Notes: generated from the letters alone by a model not told the origin. DNA of 64,000 nt from Jiella pelagia (GCF_026898155.1 NZ_CP114028.1:62001-126000); one strand, 5' to 3'; positions 50,253 through 59,412 are shown, counted from the stretch's first letter. Numbers and translations are program-made.

Positions 50253-51077
50253 ATGATGAGAATGAAACGCCGCAGCAGAATGCTTTGCGCCGGCGTCATG
50301 CTTGCAGCAACGGGATTGCCCGCCTCTGCGCAGCAGCTGAACAGAAATGAGGTTCGCGGTACGCAGTTGTCCAGCGAATGGCAGCACCGACATGGCCTGG
50401 TCACCCGCGGGCCGGACGGCAAGGTCGTCTTCCTCTATGGCGAGGTCCAGCCCTCGGTCGTGTGCTCGCCGCTGCAGGTCTGCGATATCGAATTGCAGGC
50501 CGGCGAGATCGTTCGCGATGTGCTTGTCGGCGATACGGTTCGCTGGAAGGTCGAGCCGGCGACCTCCGGTGCGCCAAGCGGGCAGGCGATCCACCTGATC
50601 GTCAAGCCGTCCGAACCCGGCCTCGTCACCTCGATGGTCGTGACCACCTCGCGACGGACATACCATATCCAATTGAAGTCCGATCGCACCCGATACATGG
50701 CGCGCGTCGGCTTCGAATATCCCGAAGACGTCAACGCCCGATTTGCCGAAATCAATGCGAGGGTGGAAGCGAGCGTCGTCCCAGGCGCGGGCGTTCCGGC
50801 CGACCAGCTTGATTTCGGGTTCCGGGTCAGCGGTTCGGCGCGATGGCGGCCGACGCGCATCTATAGCGATGGCATGAAGACCTACATCCAGTTTCCCTCC
50901 TCGCTTTCGGGCCAGGACGCGCCGGTCCTGTTCGTCGTGTCCGGCGGCGAGAACCGGATCGTCAACTATCGGATGACGGGATCAATGATGGTTGTCGACT
51001 ACAATCTCGACCGCGCAATTCTCGTCTCCGGTGTCGGTCGCCAGCAGCAGAAAATCACCATCCGGCGGAAAGGGTAG
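50253..51077 (+). CDS. trbG: conjugal transfer protein TrbG (VirB9-like)
   Basis: 274 residues with an N-terminal signal peptide ([20 protein letters not shown]). VirB9-type features include [40 protein letters not shown] and the C-terminal [18 protein letters not shown]. It forms the outer part of the core complex with TrbI and TrbH. The start Met could be 50253 or 50259. Confidence 0.94.
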   Translation: MMRMKRRSRMLCAGVMLAATGLPASAQQLNRNEVRGTQLSSEWQHRHGLVTRGPDGKVVFLYGEVQPSVVCSPLQVCDIELQAGEIVRDVLVGDTVRWKVEPATSGAPSGQAIHLIVKPSEPGLVTSMVVTTSRRTYHIQLKSDRTRYMARVGFEYPEDVNARFAEINARVEASVVPGAGVPADQLDFGFRVSGSARWRPTRIYSDGMKTYIQFPSSLSGQDAPVLFVVSGGENRIVNYRMTGSMMVVDYNLDRAILVSGVGRQQQKITIRRKG

Positions 51078-51080
51078 GGG

Positions 51081-51548
51081 ATGCGCCAACTTCGAACCTA
51101 CGCCGCTCCGCTTGCTCTCTCGGTCTGCCTGGGCCTCATCGCCGGTTGCCAGACAATGAGCGGTCCAGGTCTCGCCGAAAGCAGCGTTACAGCTCAGCTT
51201 TCTCCCGAGGTCGCAGCCGCGATCGCGGGGGACATGGTGGCTCCGCTGTCCGACCAGATCGGGCCGGGAAGCACGACCATCGTTCTTCGCGGACATGATG
51301 CCATCTTCGGCCCCGCCCTTGAGGCGTCCTTGCGCGGGCAAGGTTATGCGGTCGTCACCGATCAGGCAACGGATGGCACTGCGGTGGCAGCTCTGGCCTA
51401 CTCCGTCGATCCGTTCGAGGGCGGTGTGCTTGTCCGGCTCTCGACGGCCCGGGTCGAGCTGACACGGATGTACGCGGTCAATGCCAGCGATGCTGCACCG
51501 ACAAGTCCCTTGTCCCTCATGCAGCGGACGTCGGCGGGCACGGCATGA
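51081..51548 (+). CDS. trbH: conjugal transfer lipoprotein TrbH (VirB7-like role)
   Basis: 155 residues with a lipobox in LGLIAGCQTMSG (Cys about 23). A domain with VAAAIAGDMVAPLSDQIGPG, then FGPALEASLRGQGYAVVTD follows, typical of TrbH. It is anchored in the outer membrane to stabilise TrbG. It starts 3 bp after trbG and overlaps trbI by 4 bp. Confidence 0.9.
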   Translation: MRQLRTYAAPLALSVCLGLIAGCQTMSGPGLAESSVTAQLSPEVAAAIAGDMVAPLSDQIGPGSTTIVLRGHDAIFGPALEASLRGQGYAVVTDQATDGTAVAALAYSVDPFEGGVLVRLSTARVELTRMYAVNASDAAPTSPLSLMQRTSAGTA

Positions 51549-52855
51549 CGGTGTCTCTCAAACTCGGAGCGGCCGCATCGCAGGACGGCCCAAAAATCCG
51601 GCGCCTCAATCGCCTGCCGATTGTCGCCGCGGTCCTGCTCGTCGTGCTGTTTTTCGCGGTGATCTTCTATGGCCTGTCGTCGCGCGGTCTGCGTTTCGGC
51701 GGCGACCCACAGATCGCTCCGTCATCGGCGCCACCGGCGTCGAGCGATGCGGAGCGCCTGAAGCGCGGCGTCCCGGATGGGATCATTGCCGATCCAGAGC
51801 GGTCGCCGTATCAGCCGACGCCACCGGCCAAACAAAAGCCAGCCGCGAACCCCCTCACACCGGAAGGAAAACCCGAACGGTCTGCCCAACCGTCTCAGGC
51901 TCCAGCTCCGGCGCTCGGACCCGAAGCCGACTGGCGCGACCAACTTAAGCGGGAGCAGGACGAGCAACTCCTTCGCGAATATCACCGCCAGGAGATGGCG
52001 AGCGTGCAAGCCATGGAAGCGGCCGCCAATTCGCCGATCGCGGTGAGCCTGAAAAATCTCGACACGAATGACACTGCATCGACACCGCAACCATCACGGC
52101 CCGGCTCTACGGCAAGTCAGCCGCAAAGCGCGATGGATCTCTATGGGGCCGCGCTGCAGGCAGGTCTCGGTCGGCAAAACGGCGATCCAAACAGACAGGG
52201 CGGAAAAGAGCAGTTTTTCAATCAGGATATTGCCGATCTCGGCTATCTCCCGAATTCCGTCGTCGTTCAGATGTCACCGTTCGAACTGAAGCGCGGATCT
52301 GTGATCCCGGCAACACTCGTCACCGGTATCAATTCCGATCTTCCCGGCCGCATCACAGCCCAAGTGTCCCAGAACGTGTATGACAGCGCGACCGGCCAAC
52401 GTCTGCTCATTCCGCAGGGCTCTAAGCTCTTCGGCCGCTACGATTCGAAGGTGACTTTCGGCCAGAGCCGAGTGCTCGTGGTCTGGACCGACATCATCTT
52501 CCCAAATGGCTCGACCCTGCAGATCGGCGGCATGGCTGGGACCGATGCGGCCGGTTACGGCGGCTTCCGCGATCAGATTGACAACCACTATCTTAAGACA
52601 TTCGGCTCGGCGATCCTGGTGGCAGTGATCGGCGCTGGAACCGACATGCTTCTGCCGCAGGACGGCATCAGTACGGGGACAACGAACAGCGCGGCCGATG
52701 CCGCCCGTCGGTCCTTCGCCGAAACCTTCGGAGAAATCTCGCAGCAGACGGTTTCGAAGAACCTCGACATCCAGCCGACCCTCAAAATCCGGCCGGGGTA
52801 TCGATTCAACGTCCTGGTCGATCAGGACATCATCTTTCCGGGGGCGTATCGGTGA
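51545..52855 (+). CDS. trbI: conjugal transfer protein TrbI (VirB10-like)
   Basis: 436 residues. A short cytoplasmic N-terminus precedes one membrane segment (LPIVAAVLLVVLFFAVIFYG, about 24-43) and a Pro-rich periplasmic stretch. The VirB10 barrel domain has VIPATLVTGINSDLPGRITA, LLIPQGSKLFGRYDSKVTFG and the end RPGYRFNVLVDQDIIFPGAY. It links inner and outer membrane parts of the secretion system. It is the last structural trb gene. Confidence 0.95.
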   Translation: MTVSLKLGAAASQDGPKIRRLNRLPIVAAVLLVVLFFAVIFYGLSSRGLRFGGDPQIAPSSAPPASSDAERLKRGVPDGIIADPERSPYQPTPPAKQKPAANPLTPEGKPERSAQPSQAPAPALGPEADWRDQLKREQDEQLLREYHRQEMASVQAMEAAANSPIAVSLKNLDTNDTASTPQPSRPGSTASQPQSAMDLYGAALQAGLGRQNGDPNRQGGKEQFFNQDIADLGYLPNSVVVQMSPFELKRGSVIPATLVTGINSDLPGRITAQVSQNVYDSATGQRLLIPQGSKLFGRYDSKVTFGQSRVLVVWTDIIFPNGSTLQIGGMAGTDAAGYGGFRDQIDNHYLKTFGSAILVAVIGAGTDMLLPQDGISTGTTNSAADAARRSFAETFGEISQQTVSKNLDIQPTLKIRPGYRFNVLVDQDIIFPGAYR

Positions 52856-52935
52856 TGCTGAGGACCGTGGCCCACTCGGAGACTTGGCGTAGCGCACTCC
52901 CTCGCAACGCCGCCATTAGCCGGAATTGCATAGCA

Positions 52936-53640
52936 GTGGATGAGTTGCTCTTACATTTGATCGATACGCTGTCGCTTCCCCTCGAAGAGCGTGCGGCGCG
53001 CCGTGCCCTGCGGGACTTTTCCGCGGATGCGGGGTTTGACTATTATGCCTATCTGCACCTTCGCGGCCCCGAGAGCTTCACCGTTTCGAACTACCCGCGC
53101 GAATGGCAGGACATCTACGTTCGCAACAACTATCTTCGCGTCGATCCCGTTGTCACGAACGCCAAGCACGGCCCGTCAATCTTCTCCTGGTCGGCAGCGG
53201 ACGCCAAGCGTTCCGGTCGTCGAGACGTCACACAGTTTTATTCAGACGCGAGCCGGTTCGGAATCCTTTCTGGTCTCTCGGTTTCCGTGCCGGTTGGCTT
53301 CAAGGATCGGATGGTCTTCACCTTGGCATCCGACAATCCAAGGGTCCGCATCGACAGCGAACCCGACCCCGTGACCGCAGCAGTCGCGGTTGCCTTCGTG
53401 CATTCCCGCCTTGGCGCCGCGAGCCATGATGCGACCATGGCCGCGGACATCCATCTTTCCCCAAGAGAGGCAGAATGTTTGCGTTGGTTCGCGGATGGCA
53501 TGTCGATGCCAGATATCGCCGAGACGATCGGCATTGGATATCGCTCGGTACGCTCCTATCTCGACGCCGCCACACGCAAGCTTGGCGCCTCCAACAGCCG
53601 GCAGGCGACGTCCATCGCAATTCGGCTTGGCATGATCTAG
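52936..53640 (+). CDS. traR: TraR-type LuxR family quorum-sensing regulator
   Basis: GTG at 52936 gives 234 residues, the length of Agrobacterium TraR; ATG at 52852 would add 28 residues and overlaps the trbI stop. The autoinducer-binding domain has the family pattern YAYLHLRGPESFTVSNYPRE with Trp, DPVVTNAKHGPSIFSW, and FYSDASRFGILSGLSVSVPV. The GerE helix-turn-helix is LSPREAECLRWFADGMSMPD then IAETIGIGYRSVRSYLDAAT. It should activate tra/trb genes in response to an acyl-homoserine lactone. No traI or traM is in the window. Confidence 0.88.
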   Translation: MDELLLHLIDTLSLPLEERAARRALRDFSADAGFDYYAYLHLRGPESFTVSNYPREWQDIYVRNNYLRVDPVVTNAKHGPSIFSWSAADAKRSGRRDVTQFYSDASRFGILSGLSVSVPVGFKDRMVFTLASDNPRVRIDSEPDPVTAAVAVAFVHSRLGAASHDATMAADIHLSPREAECLRWFADGMSMPDIAETIGIGYRSVRSYLDAATRKLGASNSRQATSIAIRLGMI

Positions 53641-53868
53641 TCTAGAAATGGCGATCCAAGATCCCATCCGACGAAACTACTTACGGAGTTGGAGCAATCG
53701 ACCGCTTCCACGCAATAATCTGCAGCCGGGCAGAAGGAGATCTCCCGCGCTGGATCCACGACGCCGAGGCGACCCTGCTCGCAGCGTGGTTTGGCCGGTC
53801 GAGTGAGCCGAGAACCTCATCTTCCCGCCTCTTGCCGTGTGGCAGTGAGGAATTATGTTGGGGGTATT
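53641..53868. other. intergenic downstream of traR
   Basis: About 230 bp without a recognised gene; only short antisense frames. A ribosome-binding-like TTGGGGG precedes the small gene at 53869. Confidence 0.4.
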
Positions 53869-53997
53869 ATGTCGAAAGCTCAAGCCCCAACTGATGTAGT
53901 CTCGACTATCGCAATCGCTTTGGGCGCAGCAGTGGTAGTGCCCAGCTTGATTGCGTTGGCCTTCACGCTAAAGGCCGTTGTCTCCCTTGTCTTCTGA
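53869..53997 (+). CDS. 42-residue putative membrane protein
   Basis: From ATG 53869, preceded by a purine-rich GTTGGGGG ribosome binding site, to TGA 53997. The sequence is a polar start (MSKAQAPTDVV) followed by a long hydrophobic run including GAAVVVPSLIALAFTLKAVV. It could be one or two membrane segments. It lies between traR and the convergent ccoS gene; no family was recognised. Confidence 0.5.
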   Translation: MSKAQAPTDVVSTIAIALGAAVVVPSLIALAFTLKAVVSLVF

Positions 53998-54016
53998 CAT
54001 TAGCCGATGCTGGTGT

Positions 54017-54232
54017 TCATTTAGACTGCTTGTGTCGAGCGGACGACATCCGTTGCAGTGAAGCGGGATCGCGATTGGTAGGAGTGATCGGCCTGTCCTC
54101 ATCGATGAGGATGCGTTCGGCTGCGCCGTCGAGATCCCCGTATTGGCCGCTCCTGAGCGACCAGAGAAAAACGCGAAGCCCGACAAGTCCCATGCCGAGG
54201 GCGATCGGGACGAGATAGATCAGGCTGCTCAT
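54017..54232 (-). CDS. ccoS: cbb3 oxidase maturation protein CcoS/FixS
   Basis: 71 residues with an N-terminal membrane segment (SLIYLVPIALGMGLVGLRVF) followed by LWSLRSGQYGDLDGAAERIL, the conserved CcoS core (YDDLEG-like). It helps load cofactors into cbb3 oxidase. Its ATGA start overlaps the stop of ccoI, the standard fixIS arrangement, showing that the ccoI remnant upstream is in its original place. Confidence 0.88.
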   Translation of the reverse strand: MSSLIYLVPIALGMGLVGLRVFLWSLRSGQYGDLDGAAERILIDEDRPITPTNRDPASLQRMSSARHKQSK

Positions 54233-54568
54233 GTCATTGCCTCGACTGTGCGCCCGGAGTGGAGCACCTGCCTCTTCCCTTCAGCAGTATCACTACGGAA
54301 CTTGTAGCGGCCCAGCCGGATGGCGTTCGCAACCACCAGCAGGGACGATCCGGACATTGCGAGAGCCGCAATCAGGGCGTCACATAACCAAGCGCTGCAA
54401 ACGGGAACGCCACGGGATTATACGCAACCGCAAGAGCCAGGTTCTGCCGGATCAGCAGTCCCGCTTGCCGCGACAGCGCGATGGAGTGAGGTACGGCTTC
54501 GAGTGAGCGGTGCAGGAATACGAAGCCTGCCGCGCTGTGGCCGATCTCAGAGGTGGCCTCGGATTTTT
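54229..54568 (-). pseudogene. ccoI: CcoI/FixI copper P-type ATPase, 3' remnant
   Basis: The minus strand encodes the end of CcoI: EATSEIGHSAAGFVFLHRSL, LIRQNLALAVAYNPVAFPFA and, in the next frame, IAALAMSGSSLLVVANAIRL. One C seems missing in a C-run at 54375-54377 (GYVTP-LIAAL). The ISL3 element is joined at 54569. Only the last two membrane segments remain. The stop overlaps ccoS. CcoI would export copper for the oxidase active site. Confidence 0.82.
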
Positions 54569-56307
54569 GGCTCTTCCGCAGATTGTGTGGTCATGAGGCT
54601 TTGCGACTCTTTCTGACACCGCAGATGATGCGGTGGAGAAGGCATGCTTCAGATATCCATGGTTCCCGGCTGCCTCTGCGGTCGAATCCGGCGCGAAGGG
54701 CCGTCGGGATTATCCGTTTCTGCGCAGAGCCGGCGTAGCGGGGCAACATGCCCGGAATGTCAGCAGCGATCGACAATCATTCACGGGTACTATCACCGGC
54801 GTCCGTTGGATCTGCCCCTGATTGGTCGCCATGTCCGGCTCGATCTGCGGGTTCGGCGGTATGCCTGCCAGAACGCAAATTGCCGACGCCAAACTTTCGG
54901 AGAACGACTCCCGATGCTGATCGCGCCCTCGGCGCAACGGACCAAACGTCTGGCGAAGGCGCAGGCGAGGATCGGAGTGGCTCTCGGTGGCGCGGCAGGC
55001 AGCCGCCTTGCAGCGAAGATCGCCATGCCCGTGAGCGGCGACACGGTTCTGCGCCTGATCCGCCAGATGCCGCAGCCAGTCCTGCCGCCGGCCACGGTCA
55101 TCGGTATTGACGACTGGGCCATGAAGAAGCGTTTGCGTTACGGCACGATCATCGTCGATCTCGAGCGACATTGCCCGATCGACCTCCTACCAGATCGTAC
55201 GGCGGGAACGGTGACCGATTGGCTTCGCCAAAGGCCTGAGATCGAAATCGTCGCACGGGATCGCTCGACCGAATACCGTCGTGGGATCACGACGGGCGCT
55301 GCGAACGCCGTCCAGGTCGCCGATCGTTGGCATCTTCTCTCCAACATGCGGCAAATGGTCGAGCGATGGACTGCAGGCGCTCATGCGCGGCTTCGGAGTT
55401 TGCCGCCGCTCCAGAGCGTAGAGACGTCAGGAAAGGGCCGCACCAAGGCGTTTCCCCGCACGCGGTCGGACGCCACGAGTGCCGCCGATAGCCGAGGACG
55501 GCGCATGGCCCAGTATGAAGACATCCGCCGCCGCTATCTCGCGGGCGAGACGCTGATGGCGATGACCCGTTCGACCGGCCTGGCTCGAGCAACCGTGCGC
55601 AAGTTTGCTCATGCCGAAAGCTTTCCCGAACGCTCGGCTCGAGCGCCGCGGAGGAGCATCATCGACCCTTATCTGCCGATGCTCGAAGCGCGATTGGCAG
55701 AGGGCTGCGAGAACGGTCTTCGGCTTTGGCGTGAAGCCCGGGATCAGGGCTTTCCTGGAACGCCCAAGCAAATTCGGCGGTGGCTTCAGGATCGACGGAC
55801 CGGCCTCTCGAAGTTCACCACGCATCGTAACGGCGATCATGCTCGACCGCAGCAAGCCCCGCAACCACCGTCCCTGCGTTCGCCTCAGCAACTCGCGTGG
55901 ATGATCGTCAAGGCGCCCGAGACGAGATCGGTCGATGAAGTCGACGTGATCCGGCGGATCGGCCAGGACCGTGACGCCATCGTCCTGATCCATCTCGTCC
56001 GTCGATTTGTTGACCTCGTCCGCCGTGTCGGCACGAAAGCTCGCGATGCCGGCCCGGTCTTCGACACATGGCTTCTTGAAGCAAAAACGTGCGGCGTGCG
56101 TGCGATGGAAACCTTCGCCGCAGGGCTCGAACAGGACCGCAGCGCAGTCAACGCCGCTTTGCAAACCGGCTGGAGCAACGCGCAAACGGAAGGGCAGGTC
56201 ACCAAGCTCAAACTGTTCAAGCGTTCAATGTACGGACGCGGAAACCTCGATCTCCTTCGCCGACGGTTCCTCATGGCATCATGAACCACACAATCTGCGG
56301 AAGAGCC
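54569..56307 (+). mobile_element. ISL3-family element
   Basis: Terminal inverted repeats of about 28 bp, nearly perfect, begin GGCTCTTCCGCAGATTGTGT at 54569 and mirror at 56280-56307. The 8-bp target duplication GGATTTTT is at 54561-54568 and 56308-56315. It carries one intact transposase. It sits between the ccoI 3' remnant and an IS3 fragment. Confidence 0.92.
54644..56284 (+). CDS. ISL3 family transposase
   Basis: A 546-residue long-type ISL3 transposase. The N-terminal zinc finger is SGATCPECQQRSTIIHGYYH with the later YACQNANCRRQTFGE. The catalytic domain has VIGIDDWAMKKRLRYGTIIV (first Asp), IEIVARDRSTEYRRGI (second Asp) and an AWMIVKAPE region. The last segment TEGQVTKLKLFKRSMYGRGN carries the Glu. 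The frame is intact. Met at 54659 is an alternative start. Confidence 0.93.
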   Translation: MLQISMVPGCLCGRIRREGPSGLSVSAQSRRSGATCPECQQRSTIIHGYYHRRPLDLPLIGRHVRLDLRVRRYACQNANCRRQTFGERLPMLIAPSAQRTKRLAKAQARIGVALGGAAGSRLAAKIAMPVSGDTVLRLIRQMPQPVLPPATVIGIDDWAMKKRLRYGTIIVDLERHCPIDLLPDRTAGTVTDWLRQRPEIEIVARDRSTEYRRGITTGAANAVQVADRWHLLSNMRQMVERWTAGAHARLRSLPPLQSVETSGKGRTKAFPRTRSDATSAADSRGRRMAQYEDIRRRYLAGETLMAMTRSTGLARATVRKFAHAESFPERSARAPRRSIIDPYLPMLEARLAEGCENGLRLWREARDQGFPGTPKQIRRWLQDRRTGLSKFTTHRNGDHARPQQAPQPPSLRSPQQLAWMIVKAPETRSVDEVDVIRRIGQDRDAIVLIHLVRRFVDLVRRVGTKARDAGPVFDTWLLEAKTCGVRAMETFAAGLEQDRSAVNAALQTGWSNAQTEGQVTKLKLFKRSMYGRGNLDLLRRRFLMAS

Positions 56308-56315
56308 GGATTTTT

Positions 56316-56748
56316 GCACAGCGGGATAAGTGGATTGTCTGCCTGACGTCGGCCAGGATGGCCGTGAAGGAGAGACGATGACGAAGAGACCCCGCCGCAA
56401 TCACAGCGCGGCATTCAAGGCAAAGGTGGCGCTTGCCGCCGTGCGTGGCGAGAAGACGCTTGCCGAACTCTCGCAGCAGTATGACGTCCATCAGAACCAG
56501 ATCGGCCAATGGCGCGCTCAGCTTTTGGAGAAGGCGGCCGAGGTCTTCAGCTCGGCCTCGTCGTCGGCCGCCCCGCCGGCGGTCGATGTGAAGACGCTCC
56601 ACGCCAAGATCGGGGAGCTGACGCTGGCGAATGATTTTTTAGAGCATGCGCTCGACAGGGGCGGACGGTTGCCGAGCGCAAAGCGATGATCGACCGGTCC
56701 CACGCCCTTCCGCTCGTAGCGCAGGCCCGAGAACTGGAGATCAGCCGC
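56316..56748 (+). mobile_element. IS3-family 5' fragment
   Basis: The fragment contains the leader, complete OrfA and the first ~20 codons of OrfB (MIDRSHALPLVAQARELEIS). It then joins ccoI sequence near 56748. OrfB and the right end are missing, so the fragment cannot move. It was probably inserted in ccoI before the ISL3 insertion and a deletion removed its right part or the ccoI middle. Confidence 0.78.
56378..56689 (+). CDS. IS3 family transposase OrfA
   Basis: 103 residues from ATG 56378 (MTKRPRRNHSAAFKAKVALA). The helix-turn-helix LAELSQQYDVHQNQIGQWRA and a leucine-zipper-like end NDFLEHAL are typical of OrfA. Its stop overlaps the OrfB start (ATGA at 56686). OrfB is truncated, so this protein has no transposase partner here. 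Confidence 0.85.
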   Translation: MTKRPRRNHSAAFKAKVALAAVRGEKTLAELSQQYDVHQNQIGQWRAQLLEKAAEVFSSASSSAAPPAVDVKTLHAKIGELTLANDFLEHALDRGGRLPSAKR

Positions 56749-57223
56749 GGTGTGGCCGCCGAAATCCAGTGGAAGAGGTCGCGCGTGGCGGCGTCGGCGC
56801 CCCTCCACACGGACTTGGAAAGCAGCATGACGTTCATCGCTGCGAAGCCAGCCAGGGCAAGAGAGCGGAGCAACTCGTCGAGCCTTGGGTCGCGCTCATC
56901 CGCTCCGGTGTCCTGGAGATGTGCTTCGTAGCCTATCTAGGCCAGAGTTTGATGATCGCCGGCGGTCTCTCTCCGCGCCAGCGAACGGAAACCCGCCTGG
57001 TCGAAAGGTTGACCCGGGCCGCTTCGATTCCGGGCAAATCGGACAGGGCATCTTCGACAGCGCGGATGCAGGCGCCGCAGTGGATTGCGGGAACCGAAAG
57101 CGTCACTTGCCGCACGCCGTCAGCAACAACTCGGCTCGCGAGCAGCATCTCCTGTTCCGCAATGCACCCCAGGGACGGATCTTCGTCCAGAAGGAAACAG
57201 GCGTTCTGGGCGCAGCAGCTCAT
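56749..57223 (-). pseudogene. ccoI: CcoI/FixI copper P-type ATPase, 5' remnant
   Basis: From ATG 57223 (MSCCAQNACFLLDEDPS) the heavy-metal-associated domain VPAIHCGACIRAVEDALSDL is intact. Then the frame breaks at 56948-56950 (an A-run seems one short) and a TAG stands at 56937-56939. The next frame gives GYEAHLQDTGADERDPRLDE, then LRSLALAGFAAMNVMLLSKS and RDLFHWIS, the first membrane segment. Beyond this the gene is replaced by IS3. About 500 central codons (ATPase core) are missing, so this ccoI is dead regardless of read errors. Confidence 0.82.
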
Positions 57224-57234
57224 AGCCAGCTCAG

Positions 57235-58116
57235 TCACCGAGCAAGTTCGGCCGAGCCGCCGACGGGCGCCGCGGACGATGAAGCGTCGCTTTTCAAAAG
57301 GTCCGGACGGCAAATAGCTTTGTAGGCGTGCCACGTGGCATGGCCAAGCAGCGGGAACACCACGATCAGGCCCAAGAGCCCTGTCAGGAGGGCGATGGCT
57401 GATAATCCAAGGACGACGGCACCCCAGGCCATCATGACAGGCACGTTGTTCCAGACGAAAGCCATGCTGCGGCTCATTGCCGTCACGGCGTCGGTCCGCT
57501 CGTTCAGCAGCATGGGGATCGAGAAGGCTCCAGTCGCAAAGGAGAATGCGGCAAACAGGCCGCCGACGATCGTACCCGTGAAGAGCATTCCCCAGCCCGT
57601 CCCTGTCGTGAGGAGGACGGCGGTCATGTGGTCGAAGCCCGGAAACGGGAGATAACCAAAGAACAGGGCGTAGATCAGCACGGCGGCGCGTACCCAAAGG
57701 AGCATCACCAGGCAGAGAAGAACCCCGACGAAGAAGATCTGGCCAATCCCGGAACGGGCGCGAACGGCGAGCATGTCGTTGAGCGAAACCGGGACGTCCG
57801 TCTGGATTGCATGGCTCTTCTGGTAGAGGCCGACCGCGAGGACAGGGCCGACGACCAGAAAGCCTGCGAGCGCCGGAAAGAGAATCTGCCCCCAGCCATA
57901 GGAGAACAACCCCGAAACGACCAGGACGGAAACGAGGAATACCGCAAGACCATAGGCCAGGCTGGGACCCGGCTGCGCAATGAGGTCCCGCCAGCCTGCA
58001 CGCAGCCAGTTCAGAGCCGTGGCAGGCGGCAGATGGCGCTGCAGTTCTGGCGTGAGGGTTTCACTGACATCCGAGGTTTCGGTGAGGAGACCGTATCTCT
58101 TGTCGCTTTCGTTCAT
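57235..58116 (-). CDS. DUF2189 family membrane protein
   Basis: 293 residues with about six membrane segments, for example YGLAVFLVSVLVVSGLFSYG, ILFPALAGFLVVGPVLAVGL and LGLSAIALLTGLLGLIVVFP. The pattern GPSLAYGLAVFL and HATWHAYKAICRPD fits DUF2189. Such genes accompany cbb3 oxidase operons in Hyphomicrobiales; the role is unknown. It ends 11 bp before the ccoI start and is probably in the same transcript. Confidence 0.82.
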   Translation of the reverse strand: MNESDKRYGLLTETSDVSETLTPELQRHLPPATALNWLRAGWRDLIAQPGPSLAYGLAVFLVSVLVVSGLFSYGWGQILFPALAGFLVVGPVLAVGLYQKSHAIQTDVPVSLNDMLAVRARSGIGQIFFVGVLLCLVMLLWVRAAVLIYALFFGYLPFPGFDHMTAVLLTTGTGWGMLFTGTIVGGLFAAFSFATGAFSIPMLLNERTDAVTAMSRSMAFVWNNVPVMMAWGAVVLGLSAIALLTGLLGLIVVFPLLGHATWHAYKAICRPDLLKSDASSSAAPVGGSAELAR

Positions 58117-58157
58117 GTCTTCCTCCTCGGCGTGATGATGTCCGGATACGGCTGCCT

Positions 58158-58343
58158 TCAGCAGGCAGACTTTGCTGCCCGGAATTGTCCTGCTCGGCTA
58201 CTGGGCTCCTTCAGATGAGCCACGCAGCCGGGTTGCGAAGTCAATGCAACGTAGAACAGATGCGCGTTGGCTCCGGCGAAGATCAGCACGCCCGCCAGGA
58301 CGAGAAGAACGACCAGCGGCCGGATTGCGAAAAATTTGCGCAT
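58158..58343 (-). CDS. 61-residue membrane protein of cbb3 clusters
   Basis: One membrane segment (PLVVLLVLAGVLIFAGANAH) with the short tail LTSQPGCVAHLKEPSS. It follows ccoP by 19 bp on the same strand. Similar short proteins occur at this place in alphaproteobacterial cbb3 clusters, from memory; no function is assigned. It occupies the place where ccoG/ccoH would be expected. Confidence 0.65.
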   Translation of the reverse strand: MRKFFAIRPLVVLLVLAGVLIFAGANAHLFYVALTSQPGCVAHLKEPSSRAGQFRAAKSAC

Positions 58344-58362
58344 CGGATCGTCCGGTTCTGGG

Positions 58363-59245
58363 TTACGGCCGTGCGACGCTCAATGAACGCACGTAGAGCG
58401 CTAAGACCTTGATTTCGACGGGTGTCAGCCGCTCTTCCCAGGTGGGCATATGGCCTTGGCGTCCTCCGTGAACGCTGCTGATGATCGTCTGGAGATCGCC
58501 GCCGTATATCCACGCTTTGTCCGTGAGGTTGGGCGCCCCCATCTCTCGGGAGCCCAGGGCATCTTCACCATGGCATGCAGCGCAGGTCGTCGCGAAGACT
58601 TCATGCCCCGCCTCGATCCGATCGATGTTCTTGGCATTGGAATATTCGGGATGGCTGAGCGAATAGACATAGTGTGCCACGTTGACTACCTGGTTGCGAT
58701 CGAGCATCTGGTCGCGCCCGAAGGCTGGCATTTGGCCCAGCCGGGTTTCGCCATGGGGCGAGTTGATGCCGACACGCAGGGTTTCCGCGACGGTTTCCGG
58801 TTCGCCCCCCCAGATCCAGTCATCATCCGTCAGATCGGGATAGTTGCTGCCCCCCGTCGCGTCTGACCGGTGGCAGGCTGCGCAATTGTCGCCGAAGAGC
58901 TTGTGTCCGGACTGTCTGACGATGTTCATCAGTTGTTCGTTCGCTTGAATCTCGTCGAAGCTCAGCGAAGCGATCTTCTCTTCCCATGCCGATCTCGCGA
59001 CAGCCGCCTGTGCGAGTTGCTGTTCGACCCGTTCGTGCTGGTTCGTTCCCAGAAGGCCCTTGGTGTAGGTCCACCCCAACGGCCAGGCCGGCATCAGGAA
59101 CCACCAGATGATGGCGAACACGTGAGTCACGATGAGGAAGATGAGGATGCCCTTTGGGACGGGCGTATCGAGGCTCCTTGATCCCGTTCCATTCGTGACC
59201 GGTGGTCTCGCGGCCGCTGACGGGATCGCGTTCTCTGTCGGTCAT
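58363..59245 (-). CDS. ccoP: cbb3 oxidase diheme subunit CcoP/FixP, one frameshift
   Basis: From ATG 59245 (overlapping ccoQ) the first ~25 residues are cytoplasmic. The frame then breaks at 59170-59176 (GAGGCTC on the plus strand). Removing one base joins EWNGIKE-LDTPVPKGILIF and the membrane segment FLIVTHVFAIIWWFLMPAWP. Two cytochrome c sites follow: DNCAACHRSD (about 125) and TTCAACHGED (about 215), with axial Met in GQMPAF and GHMPTW. The total is 293 residues, normal length. It passes electrons to CcoO/CcoN. As written the protein would lack its start. Confidence 0.88.
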
Positions 59246-59412
59246 GGCCGGTCCTCCTTGTCCAGGATCGTCTTCTTGGCCCGGTCGAACCGTTTCTTGT
59301 TCGAGGGCCGGAAGGTGTAGATCAGGACGCCGATGCTGAGGGCGATCAGATAGAACAACCCCCAGCTCTTCGAGAAGGCGACGGCCGTGGCGTGGTCGAT
59401 GTCCATGTTCAT
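59242..59412 (-). CDS. ccoQ: cbb3 oxidase small subunit CcoQ/FixQ
   Basis: 56 residues from ATG 59412 to TGA 59242: MNMDIDHATAVAFSKSWG then the membrane segment LFYLIALSIGVLIYTFRPSN and a basic end KKRFDRAKKTILDKEDRP. It overlaps ccoO and ccoP by 4 bp each (ATGA), the tight coupling of ccoNOQP operons. It stabilises the complex. Confidence 0.9.
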   Translation of the reverse strand: MNMDIDHATAVAFSKSWGLFYLIALSIGVLIYTFRPSNKKRFDRAKKTILDKEDRP

